From Nitrosospira sp. Nsp11 (GTDB taxonomy: Bacteria > Pseudomonadota > Gammaproteobacteria > Burkholderiales > Nitrosomonadaceae): a stretch of DNA of 64,000 nt. The notes beneath the pieces are model-generated. The model was not told the origin of the DNA. It saw nothing but the letters and a program-made list of their open reading frames with translations, and searched no databases. Shown in pieces: positions 1 through 8,673 of the stretch (positions are counted from its first letter, which is position 1; each line of letters opens with the position of its first letter). The stretch spans positions 434,001 through 498,000 of the forward strand of contig NZ_FRBV01000001.1 in assembly GCF_900142705.1 (NCBI RefSeq). Direction: 5' to 3'. The position numbers were made by a program, and so were the translations under genes.

Positions 1-909
1 ATCCTGCATCACATCGGTAAGCTCGGTCAGAACCAGCGAGACACGCAAATCCGGTTTGTCCGAGCCGTACCGGGACATCGCTTCTCCGTAAGCCAGGCGC
101 GGGAAGGGACTTGGTAGATCAATATTCATTGCGCTTTTGAATATTCCGCAAATCATCTCTTCCATCAGCGCCATGATCTGGGCTTCGTTCAGGAAAGACG
201 TCTCGATATCAATCTGGGTGAATTCCGGCTGGCGATCGGCGCGCAAATCCTCATCGCGAAAGCATTTGGTGATCTGGTAGTAACGGTCGAATCCGGCCAC
301 CATCAGGAGCTGCTTGAACAACTGCGGCGATTGTGGAAGCGCGAAAAAATGTCCCGTGTTGACACGCGACGGCACCAGGTAATCGCGCGCACCCTCGGGC
401 GTCGATTTGGTCAGCATGGGCGTTTCAACATCGATGAAGCCATGCTGGTCGAGAAATACGCGAACCGCCATCGCCACCTTGTAGCGCAACCGCAGGTTTT
501 CCTGCATTTTCGGACGTCGCAGATCGAGATAGCGATGTTCCAGGCGCACGGCTTCACTCAGGTTTTCATCGTCCATCAGAAACGGTGGCGTGAGCGAAGC
601 ATTGAGTATCTCGATGGACTGTGCCAGCACCTCGATTTCACCGCTGACGAGGTCGGGGTTGATGGTCCCAGCAGGACGGGGTCTTACCGTGCCGGTAACT
701 CTGAGTACGAACTCGTTGCGAATTTTCTCCGCGCTTTCAAAAGTGGGCGCATTGTCGGGATCGCATACCACCTGCACCAACCCCTCGCGGTCGCGCAGAT
801 CGATGAATATGACGCCACCATGGTCGCGACGGCGATGCACCCAGCCATAGAGGGTGACATTCTGCTTCAGATATTTGGCATCAATGAGGCCGCAGTAGTC
901 AGTACGCAT
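1..909 (-). CDS. aspS: Aspartyl-tRNA synthetase, N-terminal part (cut by window edge)
   Basis: Class II synthetase that charges tRNA-Asp with aspartate in the cytoplasm. The 303 visible codons begin at an ATG (907-909) with residues MRTDYCGLI. They cover the N-terminal OB-fold anticodon-binding domain (about residues 15-105) and the first half of the catalytic core. Class II motif 2 reads [18 protein letters not shown] at about residues 216-233, which is diagnostic of AspRS. The C-terminal half, including the bacterial GAD insertion and motif 3, lies off the left edge; the family is usually about 590-600 residues. It is the third gene of a minus-strand group fmdB-like, DUF502, aspS, with 29 bp separating it from DUF502, so co-transcription is likely. 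Confidence 0.95.
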   Translation of the reverse strand, partial: MRTDYCGLIDAKYLKQNVTLYGWVHRRRDHGGVIFIDLRDREGLVQVVCDPDNAPTFESAEKIRNEFVLRVTGTVRPRPAGTINPDLVSGEIEVLAQSIEILNASLTPPFLMDDENLSEAVRLEHRYLDLRRPKMQENLRLRYKVAMAVRVFLDQHGFIDVETPMLTKSTPEGARDYLVPSRVNTGHFFALPQSPQLFKQLLMVAGFDRYYQITKCFRDEDLRADRQPEFTQIDIETSFLNEAQIMALMEEMICGIFKSAMNIDLPSPFPRLAYGEAMSRYGSDKPDLRVSLVLTELTDVMQD

Positions 910-938
910 GACAGCTCTGTAATCGGGGGAAAAAGAAA

Positions 939-1619
939 TCAGGATTTGTCGCTTGAAGCAGAACTGGCAGCGCCATGCAGCAGCGCTGCCTGTGATTGGC
1001 TCGCATCTTTTTTACCATTGCCGGGTGCGACGACACCCATTGAAATAATATATTTCAATGCCGCATCCACACTCATGTCGAGCTCGATCACATCACTTTT
1101 CGGCATCATCAGGAAAAATCCGGAAGTAGGGTTGGGTGTAGTCGGCACATAGACACTCACATAGTCTCCCTTGAGATGGTTGGCCACATCACCGCCCGGG
1201 TGCCCGGTCATGAATGCGATCGTCCACGAACCCTTACGCGGATATTGCACCAGCAATGCCTTGCGGAACGCCTCCCCCTGACTGGAAAACAGCGTGTCGC
1301 TGACTTGCTTGACCCCGTAATAGATCGATTTTACGACCGGTATGCGCCATAAAACGCCTTCCCAGAATATCACCAGCCGCTGGCCGATGATATTCGTCGT
1401 CAGCAAGCCGGTGAGAAATACCACAAGCAAGGTCAATACAGTACCGACGCCGGGCACATATACGCCCACAAGCGCTTCAGGGCGCAGGGCCTCCGGCAAG
1501 AGCAGCAGGGACTGATCCATGGTACCAATGAGAAATTTCAACGCCCAGGCGGTAATGCCCAGCGGTACCCAGATCAAAAGCCCCGTAATGAAATAGCGTT
1601 TCACGTTAGCAGGTTGCAA
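939..1619 (-). CDS. DUF502 family inner-membrane protein
   Basis: A 226-residue protein of the DUF502 family, which has no established biochemical role. Two hydrophobic segments are visible, at about residues 8-30 and 50-78, followed by a soluble domain and an Ala/Ser-rich tail. The motif [20 protein letters not shown] and the downstream [10 protein letters not shown] are typical of the family. The start appears to be TTG (1617-1619), two bases after the stop of the upstream zinc-ribbon gene, with GGTGAG just ahead of it; a GTG at 1604 is the alternative. It is followed closely by aspS, an arrangement common in betaproteobacteria. Confidence 0.85.
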   Translation of the reverse strand: MQPANVKRYFITGLLIWVPLGITAWALKFLIGTMDQSLLLLPEALRPEALVGVYVPGVGTVLTLLVVFLTGLLTTNIIGQRLVIFWEGVLWRIPVVKSIYYGVKQVSDTLFSSQGEAFRKALLVQYPRKGSWTIAFMTGHPGGDVANHLKGDYVSVYVPTTPNPTSGFFLMMPKSDVIELDMSVDAALKYIISMGVVAPGNGKKDASQSQAALLHGAASSASSDKS

Positions 1620-1621
1620 GC

Positions 1622-1918
1622 TTACTCACCCGGGCAAGCTGGGCACGCAGCGCCCGAAGCTGGTGCTGCTGCAGGTCCGGTTTCACTCTTGACAGCGGCT
1701 GGCGCTTCCGCATCAGATTTCGGTTTTGGCTTTGCACCGTTCTTGAAATCGGTAACGTACCAGCCACTACCCTTCAATTGAAAGCCCGCAGCGGAAATAA
1801 GCTTGACATAAGCATCGCTGCCGCACGAGGGACACGCCGCAACCGGCGCATCGTTCACCTTTTGCAGATATTCTTTTTCAAAACCACAGGACCCGCAACG
1901 GTATTCATAGATCGGCAT
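1622..1918 (-). CDS. FmdB-family zinc-ribbon protein
   Basis: A 98-residue protein beginning [14 protein letters not shown], the classic N-terminus of the FmdB/CxxC_CxxC_SSSS putative regulatory family. Two Cys pairs (CGSC near residue 8, CPSC near residue 29) should form one zinc ribbon. The C-terminal third is a low-complexity Lys/Pro/Ala tail that ends in an extra CPAC. The ATG at 1916-1918 is preferred over an upstream extension because GGAGGG lies about 5 bases before it and the family starts there. First gene of the fmdB-DUF502-aspS group. Function beyond metal binding is unknown. Confidence 0.88.
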   Translation of the reverse strand: MPIYEYRCGSCGFEKEYLQKVNDAPVAACPSCGSDAYVKLISAAGFQLKGSGWYVTDFKNGAKPKPKSDAEAPAAVKSETGPAAAPASGAACPACPGE

Positions 1919-1954
1919 GACAGCCCTCCAATACAGCGGAATAGAAAAAATGGA

Positions 1955-1960
1955 ATTATA
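1955..1960 (-). promoter_or_regulatory. Probable -10 element upstream of the fmdB-DUF502-aspS group
   Basis: On the minus strand a perfect TATAAT lies about 37 bases upstream of the zinc-ribbon ATG. No good -35 hexamer sits at 16-18 bases spacing (TTCCGG or TCCGGT are the nearest), so the call rests on the -10 and its position. Confidence 0.4.
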
Positions 1961-2076
1961 CCTCAACCACTTGCCTAACCGGAAAATATGGGCTGCAAGC
2001 GCGGATTACAAGATGGAGCTGCGGATATACCTGAATATGCTTTTGGCGTGCAGCAGGATGGGTGAAGCGTAGCACT

Positions 2077-2132
2077 GTAGGTCGGGCTGCGCCCGACATC
2101 GTTTTTTGATCGTCGGGCGCAGCCCGACCTAC
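2077..2132. repeat. Long perfect palindrome (REP-like element)
   Basis: Two 21-bp arms (2077-2097 and 2112-2132) are exact reverse complements, separated by a 14-base T-rich loop. They contain the core GTCGGGCTGCGCCCGAC, itself partly self-complementary. The flank at 2055-2075 (GGATGGGTGAAGCGTAGC) resembles another widespread proteobacterial REP motif. The hairpin would be very stable in RNA or single-stranded DNA. It sits between the zinc-ribbon gene and the small ORF at 2382 and could be a mobile repeat or act as a transcription barrier; there is no T-run directly after either arm. Confidence 0.75.
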
Positions 2133-2381
2133 CAAACTATTGAGCAATCCACTCATCAAACTGAGAATGGTGCACGGAAATATAGCTGAACGAACCTCGG
2201 ATTAATACCGAAATACGGAGTTTGTGTGATTAAGGGTAAGAAGTGGACATAGGAAACAGGAAATCGAACCCGAGTAAAATACTGATAGGTGGATATCGAA
2301 AATGGCACGGTATGTTTTAAGGCAGATCTACAGCGCGTTTCCACTCAGCGCAGATCAGACCTGACATGACATATCCGATTT

Positions 2382-2576
2382 TCAATGCACGTTAATGATG
2401 TAATCATCGCGATTGAGAGAGTGATAAGGTTTTTCCTGACAAAATCGAGTGAACGCCAAATCTCCAGCTTCAGCTTCCGAGTCAGCTTCAATATTGTAGT
2501 CGGCTAGAACGCCACTGTAATTAGGCTCGCCTTTTATAGATGGCTCAGCAGGTGTTATAAGGACTTTGTATCTCAT
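2382..2576 (-). CDS. Small hypothetical protein, 64 residues
   Basis: Not a family I recognise. The reading frame starts at an ATG preceded by AAAAGGAGGTAACGTT, one of the strongest ribosome-binding sites in the window, which is the main reason to call it. The product (MRYKVLITPAEPSIKG...) is acidic, soluble and has no signal peptide or membrane segment. The pattern of repeated EAD/SEAEAG residues suggests a small alpha/beta domain, but no function can be assigned. It is isolated: REP-like DNA lies on one side and about 440 bp of non-coding DNA on the other. Confidence 0.5.
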   Translation of the reverse strand: MRYKVLITPAEPSIKGEPNYSGVLADYNIEADSEAEAGDLAFTRFCQEKPYHSLNRDDYIINVH

Positions 2577-3020
2577 AACGTTACCTCCTTTTCATATTTA
2601 TCCCACTCTATTTCTTAGAAGCCTAGCAGAACTGGAATACATGTCCAGCTTAAAGATGACGATCCCAAAGAGATTGGGTCCCAAACTGCTGTAACTCGGT
2701 GAGGTGAGGTAGCCACCGCTTGTGGTTCGGTAAGCTGACGTTGTCGAACTGCCCAAGAAATACCGGCGGTATCTGCGCCGCATCAATATTCGAACGCCGC
2801 TATTTGGACATCGACTACTTCAAAGAGGGGTTGCGGCATGCGCCGCCGTCAGTGAGGACAATAACGTTGTGTTCTTCAATGACCGACAAGATCATTCGTC
2901 ATTGACGAGCCAAAGGAAATTACAACAGATTTTGGACCTGATTCAAAAAGGCCCATGAGCAACCGGCATGAAAGAATTTTCGAATTTCCTGATGCTTCTC
3001 AAACGTCAGAACGCGAGCGC
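2577..3020. other. Non-coding stretch before ychF
   Basis: About 440 bp with only short, unconvincing reading frames and no strong Shine-Dalgarno site except the one belonging to the small gene at 2382. A plus-strand frame of 61 codons (2720-2905) has plausible composition but no recognisable homology. This may be the decayed remnant of an accessory gene; I see no tRNA, terminator or intact insertion sequence. Confidence 0.4.
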
Positions 3021-4112
3021 TTAGACGTTAAACCGAAAGTGCATCACATCTCCATCCTTGACCACATACTCCTTGCCTTCGAGTCGCATTTTTCCGGCTT
3101 CCTTGGCGCCCTGCTCGCCTTTACAAGCGATGAAATCCTCGTAAGCGATAACCTCGGCGCGGATGAAGCCTTTCTCGAAATCTGTATGAATCACTGCGGC
3201 GGCCTGGGGCGCGGTATCTCCTTTTGATATGGTCCAGGCGCGCACTTCTTTCACGCCGGCGGTGAAATAAGTTTGAAGGCCGAGCAGTTGGTATGCTGCA
3301 CGAACCAGACGATTCAATCCCGGCTCTTCCAGATTCATATCGTCCAGGAAGATTTGCTTATCCTCGTCCTGCATCTCTGCAATTTCCGATTCGAGAGCTG
3401 CGCATATTGCTACCACCGGCGCACCCTCGCGCGCGGCATATTCTTCCACTCGGCCCAGCAACGGATTATCAGTGAAGCCCTTTTCATCGACGTTGGCCAC
3501 GTAAATGGCTGGCTTGGCGGTCAGCAGGCAGAGCGGTTGCAGCAGTTGTTGTTGTTCCTTGTCCAGCCCCATACTTCTGACGGGTTTACCCTGGTCGAGG
3601 TGTGCCCGTGTCGCTTCCAGTAGCGCCACCAACTTGATCGCATCCTTATCGCCGGATCTGGCGAGCTTGGTTTCTCGATGCAATGCCTTTTCCGTCGTAG
3701 CGAGATCGGCTAGCGCCAATTCGGTTTGTATGGTTTCGATATCCGAAACCGGATCGACGTTACCGGCAACATGCACGACGTTGTCATTGACGAAGCAACG
3801 CACCATATTGACGATGCCGTCTGTCTCGCGGATGGTGGCAAGGAATTTGTTTCCCAGCCCCTCGCCCTTGGATGCGCCCGCCACAAGACCGGCGATATCA
3901 ACGAACTCGACGATGGCGGGTTGCACTTTTTGCGGCTTGACGATGGCGGAGAGCGCAGTTAAACGCTTATCGGGAACCTCGACGATACCGACATTGGGCT
4001 CGATGGTGCAGAACGGATAGTTTTCCGCGGCTATGCCGGCATTAGTCAGTGCATTGAATAGAGTGGATTTCCCCACATTGGGCAAACCAACGATACCGCA
4101 TTTCAGGCTCAT
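3021..4112 (-). CDS. ychF: Redox-regulated ribosome-associated ATPase YchF
   Basis: A 363-residue Obg-like P-loop ATPase that binds ribosomes and the 50S subunit; in E. coli it is implicated in oxidative-stress control. The P-loop GLPNVGKS is at residues 9-16. The switch region contains [17 protein letters not shown]. The helical coiled domain follows, then a C-terminal TGS domain ending [12 protein letters not shown]. The length matches the family exactly. The start ATG (4110-4112) is unambiguous from the conserved N-terminus [17 protein letters not shown]. It lies 97 bp after pth on the same strand; the pth-ychF pair is widely conserved in proteobacteria. Confidence 0.97.
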   Translation of the reverse strand: MSLKCGIVGLPNVGKSTLFNALTNAGIAAENYPFCTIEPNVGIVEVPDKRLTALSAIVKPQKVQPAIVEFVDIAGLVAGASKGEGLGNKFLATIRETDGIVNMVRCFVNDNVVHVAGNVDPVSDIETIQTELALADLATTEKALHRETKLARSGDKDAIKLVALLEATRAHLDQGKPVRSMGLDKEQQQLLQPLCLLTAKPAIYVANVDEKGFTDNPLLGRVEEYAAREGAPVVAICAALESEIAEMQDEDKQIFLDDMNLEEPGLNRLVRAAYQLLGLQTYFTAGVKEVRAWTISKGDTAPQAAAVIHTDFEKGFIRAEVIAYEDFIACKGEQGAKEAGKMRLEGKEYVVKDGDVMHFRFNV

Positions 4113-4209
4113 AAGTTTTTCGAACTGTAAAGATTAGAAGATTTCAGACTAAATGAATCCTGAAATGTAAAGATGAGATGAACCGCCGGTCTTTCGCAAG
4201 ACTTACCGT

Positions 4210-4785
4210 TTATTCCTTACTTTTGGTGTGCAATTTCATCATCGCTGCCTGACAATTGCCCTCCGCGATGAGCGGCCAGACTTCCAGGCTGCGGTGAATA
4301 GCGTCGTCTATCAGCGCCGCTTCTTCCCGGCGGGGAGGCTGCAATACATAATTCACCACGGCGTTTTTATCGCCTGGATGACCGATGCCAATGCGCAGGC
4401 GCCAGAACTCTCTGGTGGCAAGATGAGCAGCGATGTCCTTCAAGCCATTGTGTCCACCCAATCCACCGTCCAGCTTCAGTCTGGAGGTTCCGGGCGGCAA
4501 ATCCAGTTCATCATGAACCACGAGAATCTCTTCGGGCTGAATTTTATAAAAGCGGCACAAGGCTGCAACGGATTTTCCGCTTACGTTCATATAGGTTTGA
4601 GGATTGAGCAGCCACAACTCTGAATCACCCTGCCCAATGCGCGCACACAAGCCGTGAAATCTGGCTTCCGCTTTCAATGTGATACGCAATTCATCAGCCA
4701 GGCGGGATAGCCACCAAGTGCCAGCGTTATGGCGAGTGGCCGCGTATTCCTTACCGGGGTTGCCAAGACCGACAATGAGTTTCAT
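4210..4785 (-). CDS. pth: Peptidyl-tRNA hydrolase
   Basis: A 191-residue enzyme that cleaves the ester bond of peptidyl-tRNAs released from stalled ribosomes and recycles tRNA. The N-terminus [22 protein letters not shown] holds the substrate-binding Asn (residue 9) and catalytic His (residue 19). The later VVHDELDLP segment carries the catalytic Asp, and [12 protein letters not shown] is the family signature. Length is typical. It follows rplY, with a stem-loop terminator between them, so pth may depend on readthrough or its own promoter. ychF follows. Confidence 0.97.
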   Translation of the reverse strand: MKLIVGLGNPGKEYAATRHNAGTWWLSRLADELRITLKAEARFHGLCARIGQGDSELWLLNPQTYMNVSGKSVAALCRFYKIQPEEILVVHDELDLPPGTSRLKLDGGLGGHNGLKDIAAHLATREFWRLRIGIGHPGDKNAVVNYVLQPPRREEAALIDDAIHRSLEVWPLIAEGNCQAAMMKLHTKSKE

Positions 4786-4821
4786 TGAACGTAACAGGAA
4801 AAATACGCTTGTTCATTAAAG

Positions 4822-4856
4822 AAAAGCCCGCTGGAACAGACATGGCTCCAGCGGGC
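4822..4856 (-). terminator. Rho-independent terminator after rplY
   Basis: On the minus strand a 10-bp perfect stem (arms 4847-4856 and 4826-4835, GCCCGCTGGA) is followed immediately by TTTTCTTT. It lies 20 bases past the rplY stop and about 40 bases before pth, so it should attenuate or end transcription between the two genes. Confidence 0.85.
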
Positions 4857-4875
4857 CTCACGTAAATTACAGGGT

Positions 4876-5574
4876 TTATTTTTTCTTTCCGCCGTCTTTC
4901 TTGCCGGAATCCTTTTTCTCCCCTTCCTTTGGAGCTTCTTTCTTCTGTACCGTTGTCGGGATATCGCCCGCGGCCACGACCGCGGCGGCTTCCTCCGCTG
5001 CCACTGCTCGCGGAATGACGATGGTCGCCACAGGCAAATTGTCGCCCTTGGTGATCGCCGGAATTTCCACACCTTCCGGCAGCTTCAGATCGCTCAGGTG
5101 CAACGTATTTCCGGAAGCCAGCTCGGCCAGATCCACCGAAATGAATTCGGGCAGGTCTTTGGGTAAGCAGGAAATATCCAGTTCGGTAAGCACGTGGCTG
5201 ACGATCCCGCCGGAAAGCTTCACTCCGGGGGCAATGTCCGCGTTAATGAAGTGCAATGGCACTTTCATGTGTATTTTCTTGTTCGGGTCGACACGCTGGA
5301 AATCGATATGCAGCACTTGAAGCTTGAACGGGTGCATCTGGATGTCGCGCAATAGAACCCGTTCTTTCTGGCCTTCCACATCCATGGAAAGGATGGAGGC
5401 ATGGAAGGCTTCGAGCTTGAGCTTATGATAAAGATTATTATGATCCAGCTCGATTGCCTGGGCCGGGTTTTCTCCGCCGTAGATGATTCCCGGGACGACA
5501 CCGGAACCACGCAGGCGGCGGCTCGCACCCTTGCCCTGCAGTACGCGCTTTCTGGCGCTGATTTCAATTTGCAT
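4876..5574 (-). CDS. rplY: 50S ribosomal protein L25/general stress protein Ctc
   Basis: A 232-residue long-form bL25 that binds 5S rRNA. The N-terminal L25 domain (residues 1-95, [22 protein letters not shown]) is followed by the CTC-type beta domain (about 100-190). The acidic/alanine linker ends in a Lys/Gly tail ([13 protein letters not shown]). The ATG is preceded by TTTTGGAGAAAACAG, a clear Shine-Dalgarno site. It sits 127 bp after prs in the conserved order prs-rplY-pth-ychF and ends at a hairpin terminator. Confidence 0.96.
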   Translation of the reverse strand: MQIEISARKRVLQGKGASRRLRGSGVVPGIIYGGENPAQAIELDHNNLYHKLKLEAFHASILSMDVEGQKERVLLRDIQMHPFKLQVLHIDFQRVDPNKKIHMKVPLHFINADIAPGVKLSGGIVSHVLTELDISCLPKDLPEFISVDLAELASGNTLHLSDLKLPEGVEIPAITKGDNLPVATIVIPRAVAAEEAAAVVAAGDIPTTVQKKEAPKEGEKKDSGKKDGGKKK

Positions 5575-5701
5575 CTGTTTTCTCCAAAATGTGGATCATC
5601 CGCGACCAGATGATCCTGATTAATAAAACTTGTACCGTTCCCGAAATTCTTGTTGAGATATTTCTTTTTTCTCTTCTTCCGAATTCGTAGATATGTCCTT
5701 C

Positions 5702-6652
5702 TTATTCCATGAACAGTGAGCTCACAGAATCTTCATTGCTGATCCTCAGCATCGTTTCCCCCAACAGACTGGCCACGCTCAGCTGATGAATACGAACACA
5801 AGCTTTGGCGTCCTCCCGTAGCGGAATTGTGTCGGTGACCACCAATTTATCAAGGGCGGAATTCTCGATGCGTTCCACGGCGTTGCCCGACAGTACCGGA
5901 TGGGTGCAATAAGCGAGCACTCGCTCCGCCCCTTGCTCCTTCAAGGCACGGGCTGCTTCACACAGGGTATTGGCGGTATCTACCATGTCATCCATGATTA
6001 CGCAGGTACGCCCCTCAACCTCGCCGATAATGTTCATTACCTTGGCGACGTTAAATTTGGGGCGGCGTTTATCTATGATTGCCAAATCACATTCCAGGCG
6101 TTTTGCCATCTGTCTGGCCCGTACCACTCCGCCCACATCAGGAGAAACCACTACCAGGTTCTGGTAATCGTTTTTCCACAGATCGCCCAGCAGGATCGGC
6201 ATGCTATAAATATTGTCCACGGGAATATCGAAAAATCCCTGAATCTGGTCGGAATGCAGATCCATGGTCAACAATCGGTCTATCCCGACGGTGGTCAGCA
6301 TGTTAGCTACCACTTTGGCGGTGATTGGCACCCGCACCGAACGCGGCCGTCTATCCTGGCGGGCGTAGCCGAAATAGGGTATCGCCGCCGTGATTCGCCC
6401 AGCGGAAGCCCGCTTCAACGCGTCCACCAAGACCAGCAGTTCTACCAGTGTATCGTTGGTAGGCATGCAGGTGGATTGCAACACGAACACATCCTTGCCT
6501 CGGACATTCTCGAGGATTTCCACCATCACCTCGCCGTCGCTGAAACGACCTACCGTGGCACGGCCGATACGGATATTCAGATGCCGCACCACATCCTGAG
6601 CCAGCTTGGGATTGGCGTTGCCGGTAAAAACCATCAAGCTATCGTAGGCCAT
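5702..6652 (-). CDS. prs: Ribose-phosphate pyrophosphokinase (PRPP synthetase)
   Basis: A 316-residue class I enzyme that makes PRPP from ribose 5-phosphate and ATP for nucleotide, His, Trp and NAD synthesis. Visible motifs are [10 protein letters not shown] near residue 38, the ATP/Mg segment [11 protein letters not shown] near 130, the flexible loop region with KRRPKFN near 195, and the PRPP-binding loop [13 protein letters not shown] near 216-228. Length is standard. It lies downstream of ispE and tRNA-Gln and upstream of rplY on the same strand; ispE-tRNA-Gln-prs-rplY-pth-ychF is a conserved betaproteobacterial order. Confidence 0.97.
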   Translation of the reverse strand: MAYDSLMVFTGNANPKLAQDVVRHLNIRIGRATVGRFSDGEVMVEILENVRGKDVFVLQSTCMPTNDTLVELLVLVDALKRASAGRITAAIPYFGYARQDRRPRSVRVPITAKVVANMLTTVGIDRLLTMDLHSDQIQGFFDIPVDNIYSMPILLGDLWKNDYQNLVVVSPDVGGVVRARQMAKRLECDLAIIDKRRPKFNVAKVMNIIGEVEGRTCVIMDDMVDTANTLCEAARALKEQGAERVLAYCTHPVLSGNAVERIENSALDKLVVTDTIPLREDAKACVRIHQLSVASLLGETMLRISNEDSVSSLFME

Positions 6653-6819
6653 GGCTGGAAGCTATAAGTTTGAAAATTCTAAACCTGGAACTGAGGGATT
6701 CAAGCGAATACAAGCGGCTCTCGCACGTCTGATCCGGCTGGGCCTGGAAGCCTGACTACGCTTCCGTGGAGTGCGCGTGGGATTATTCGGAGGTTCCTTA
6801 TATTTCAAAACCTGAAAAC

Positions 6820-6894
6820 TGGCTGGGGAGGTAGGGATCGAACCTACGAATGCCGGAATCAAAATCCGGTGCCTTACCACTTGGCGACTCCCCA
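6820..6894 (-). tRNA. tRNA-Gln (anticodon TTG), CCA encoded
   Basis: Read on the minus strand, a 75-nt cloverleaf runs from 6894 to 6820. The acceptor arms TGGGGAG (6888-6894) and CTCCCCA (6824-6830) pair perfectly. The anticodon stem CCGGA/TCCGG encloses the loop TTTTGAT with anticodon TTG, the T-arm carries GTTCGATCC, and the 3' end is G-CCA in the DNA. It sits 4 bp past the stop of ispE and upstream of prs, so it is probably processed from a shared transcript. Confidence 0.97.
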
Positions 6895-6898
6895 ATAA

Positions 6899-7744
6899 CT
6901 ATTCCGCAAAATCATGCATGGGATGATGGTTCAGTCCCTGTGCCACAAAACCATTCATACCGGACGGAACTTGCGACAGCGCCGACCTTGCCGCCCGCTC
7001 TGTGGCGAACTCCGCAAATACGCAAGCGCCGGAGCCCGTCATTGCAGCTATCCGGGGACCATCGAGCTGCTTCAGCCATTCAAGATGGCGCGCCACATCT
7101 GGATATAGCCGGCATACCACCGGTTCCAGATCATTATGCCCGTGCTCGATGGAAAAGGGCGGTATTTTGATTGGGATTGTGTTTCGTGTCAATTCCTTGC
7201 TGCCAAAAACCTGCGCGGTCGACACGTGCACGGACGGCGTCAGGACCAGATACCATGCGTCTGGCAGGGCGATAGCCGAAAGCGCTTCGCCTATGCCTTC
7301 AGCAAAGGCATTGGTTCCGAAGATGAATACCGGCACGTCCGCACCCAATCTGAGTCCCAGTTCTAATAGCCGACTCTTTTTCCAGCCCAAGCCCCACAAA
7401 CGGTTGAGTCCAAGCAATGTCGTGGCCGCATCGGAACTGCCGCCTCCCAGCCCGCCTCCCATCGGAATACGCTTCTCTAGAAAGATATCGACACCCAGAG
7501 AAATGCCGCTTTCCTGTTGCAGCAACCTTGCGGCACGCACACACAGATCCTTGTCTTCAGGTACACCGGGAGTTGGCGTATGCAACTTAACCAAGCCGTC
7601 TGTCCGTGGCGCCAAATGAAGCTGATCCGAAAAATCCAACAATCGGAACACAGTTTGCAACAGGTGATAGCCATCCTCCCGACGTCCTACTACATGCAGG
7701 AACAGATTAAGTTTGGCGGGAGCAGGGCAAGCAAGTCTGGTCAT
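6899..7744 (-). CDS. ispE: 4-diphosphocytidyl-2-C-methyl-D-erythritol kinase
   Basis: A GHMP-family kinase that phosphorylates CDP-ME in the MEP isoprenoid pathway. The start MTRLACPAPAKLNLFLHV is preferred (ATG at 7742-7744); a GTG three codons upstream is possible and neither has a strong ribosome site. The PAPAKLNL motif, the glycine-rich ATP loop PMGGGLGGGSSDAATTL and the late MTGSGACVFAEF segment are all present. About 281 residues, the usual length. It follows lolB after a 15-bp gap and is followed 4 bp later by tRNA-Gln. Confidence 0.96.
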   Translation of the reverse strand: MTRLACPAPAKLNLFLHVVGRREDGYHLLQTVFRLLDFSDQLHLAPRTDGLVKLHTPTPGVPEDKDLCVRAARLLQQESGISLGVDIFLEKRIPMGGGLGGGSSDAATTLLGLNRLWGLGWKKSRLLELGLRLGADVPVFIFGTNAFAEGIGEALSAIALPDAWYLVLTPSVHVSTAQVFGSKELTRNTIPIKIPPFSIEHGHNDLEPVVCRLYPDVARHLEWLKQLDGPRIAAMTGSGACVFAEFATERAARSALSQVPSGMNGFVAQGLNHHPMHDFAE

Positions 7745-7759
7745 CAAATCCACGTGGCT

Positions 7760-8476
7760 TCAGCGGTCCCCTGGGTTCCAGTTATCTATTATGAGTTTTA
7801 TCTGAAGACCGTTTCGCTTAAGTACCAATAACCTCGGACTCGGATACGTAGTCCCGGACTGCCTGGCTTGTGTCAGCGCCGCAGGGGCATAGCCCGCATA
7901 ATCAATTTCCCATCCGTCCTGCCGAATAGCCACCACGGACCCGTCCATGTCCAGGTCTATCGCCGATGCCGTAGTGGGCGAATTCAGGCTTTGTACCCAG
8001 TATTGCAACCCTATGAGGGGCAATCGCCACCCTAGCGCCTGTTCCGTCAGGCTTTCCACATCGGTCGCGTAATAACGCTTGTGCTCGGAGGTAGTCAGGT
8101 ATACGCCATCGGTAGTGTGCTGAATTTGCGCCAGCGTCTGACCTAATGGAGAAAGCAGAAGAATTTCATCGCCTCTGTCGCTGTGACGCCATTGTACTCC
8201 ACCTGAGAAGCTTTCTTTGCCGCCCTTCACCGATACCCTGCCAATAAGCCCGAAATCCGCTGCCGTCGCGTTGGTCAGACCGGCAACAGGTTCGGTGACG
8301 ATAGTGCTGACGGCATTTTTGTGGGTATGACTGCTGAAAGTAGCGCACCCCGAAAAAAAAACCGGTATGAGCAGTATGCAGAATATGAAAACCTGCCAAG
8401 AGAAAACGAAATCTTGTTTTAACGGCAGACCCACCCGGATGCCTGGCTGCATCGTCGCAATACCAGAATGACTCAT
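7760..8476 (-). CDS. lolB: Outer-membrane lipoprotein LolB
   Basis: A 238-residue lipoprotein that receives lipoproteins from LolA and inserts them into the outer membrane. A hydrophobic signal segment (about residues 24-42) ends in the lipobox FFSGC. The mature domain has the LolB-like beta-barrel half with FGLIGRVSVKGGKESFSGGVQWRH and a late WEIDYAGY strand. An internal ATG at 8452 would give a shorter signal region and is an alternative start. It is embedded between the TPR lipoprotein gene and ispE; lolB-ispE-prs is a standard proteobacterial arrangement. Confidence 0.93.
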   Translation of the reverse strand: MSHSGIATMQPGIRVGLPLKQDFVFSWQVFIFCILLIPVFFSGCATFSSHTHKNAVSTIVTEPVAGLTNATAADFGLIGRVSVKGGKESFSGGVQWRHSDRGDEILLLSPLGQTLAQIQHTTDGVYLTTSEHKRYYATDVESLTEQALGWRLPLIGLQYWVQSLNSPTTASAIDLDMDGSVVAIRQDGWEIDYAGYAPAALTQARQSGTTYPSPRLLVLKRNGLQIKLIIDNWNPGDR

Positions 8477-8673
8477 ATTATCCCAGACAATTCATTAGGC
8501 GGCTCCGCGAGCCTGTCCGAGTGCTGGCGGTTAGTTGGCGGCCATTTTCGCCGCCATTTTTGCTACCTGCGCGGCGTCCATAAACCAAACTATGGACTTC
8601 TCTCAACCGGCAAAACTGTCTCGCAACCTGCCTCGCCATCATCTCGCGTCCCAATGGATTATCTGGGATTATA

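Noticed and set aside
331-1152. Long plus-strand open frame over aspS and DUF502
   Set aside because: It is antisense to a clear AspRS coding sequence and has no family motif or ribosome site.
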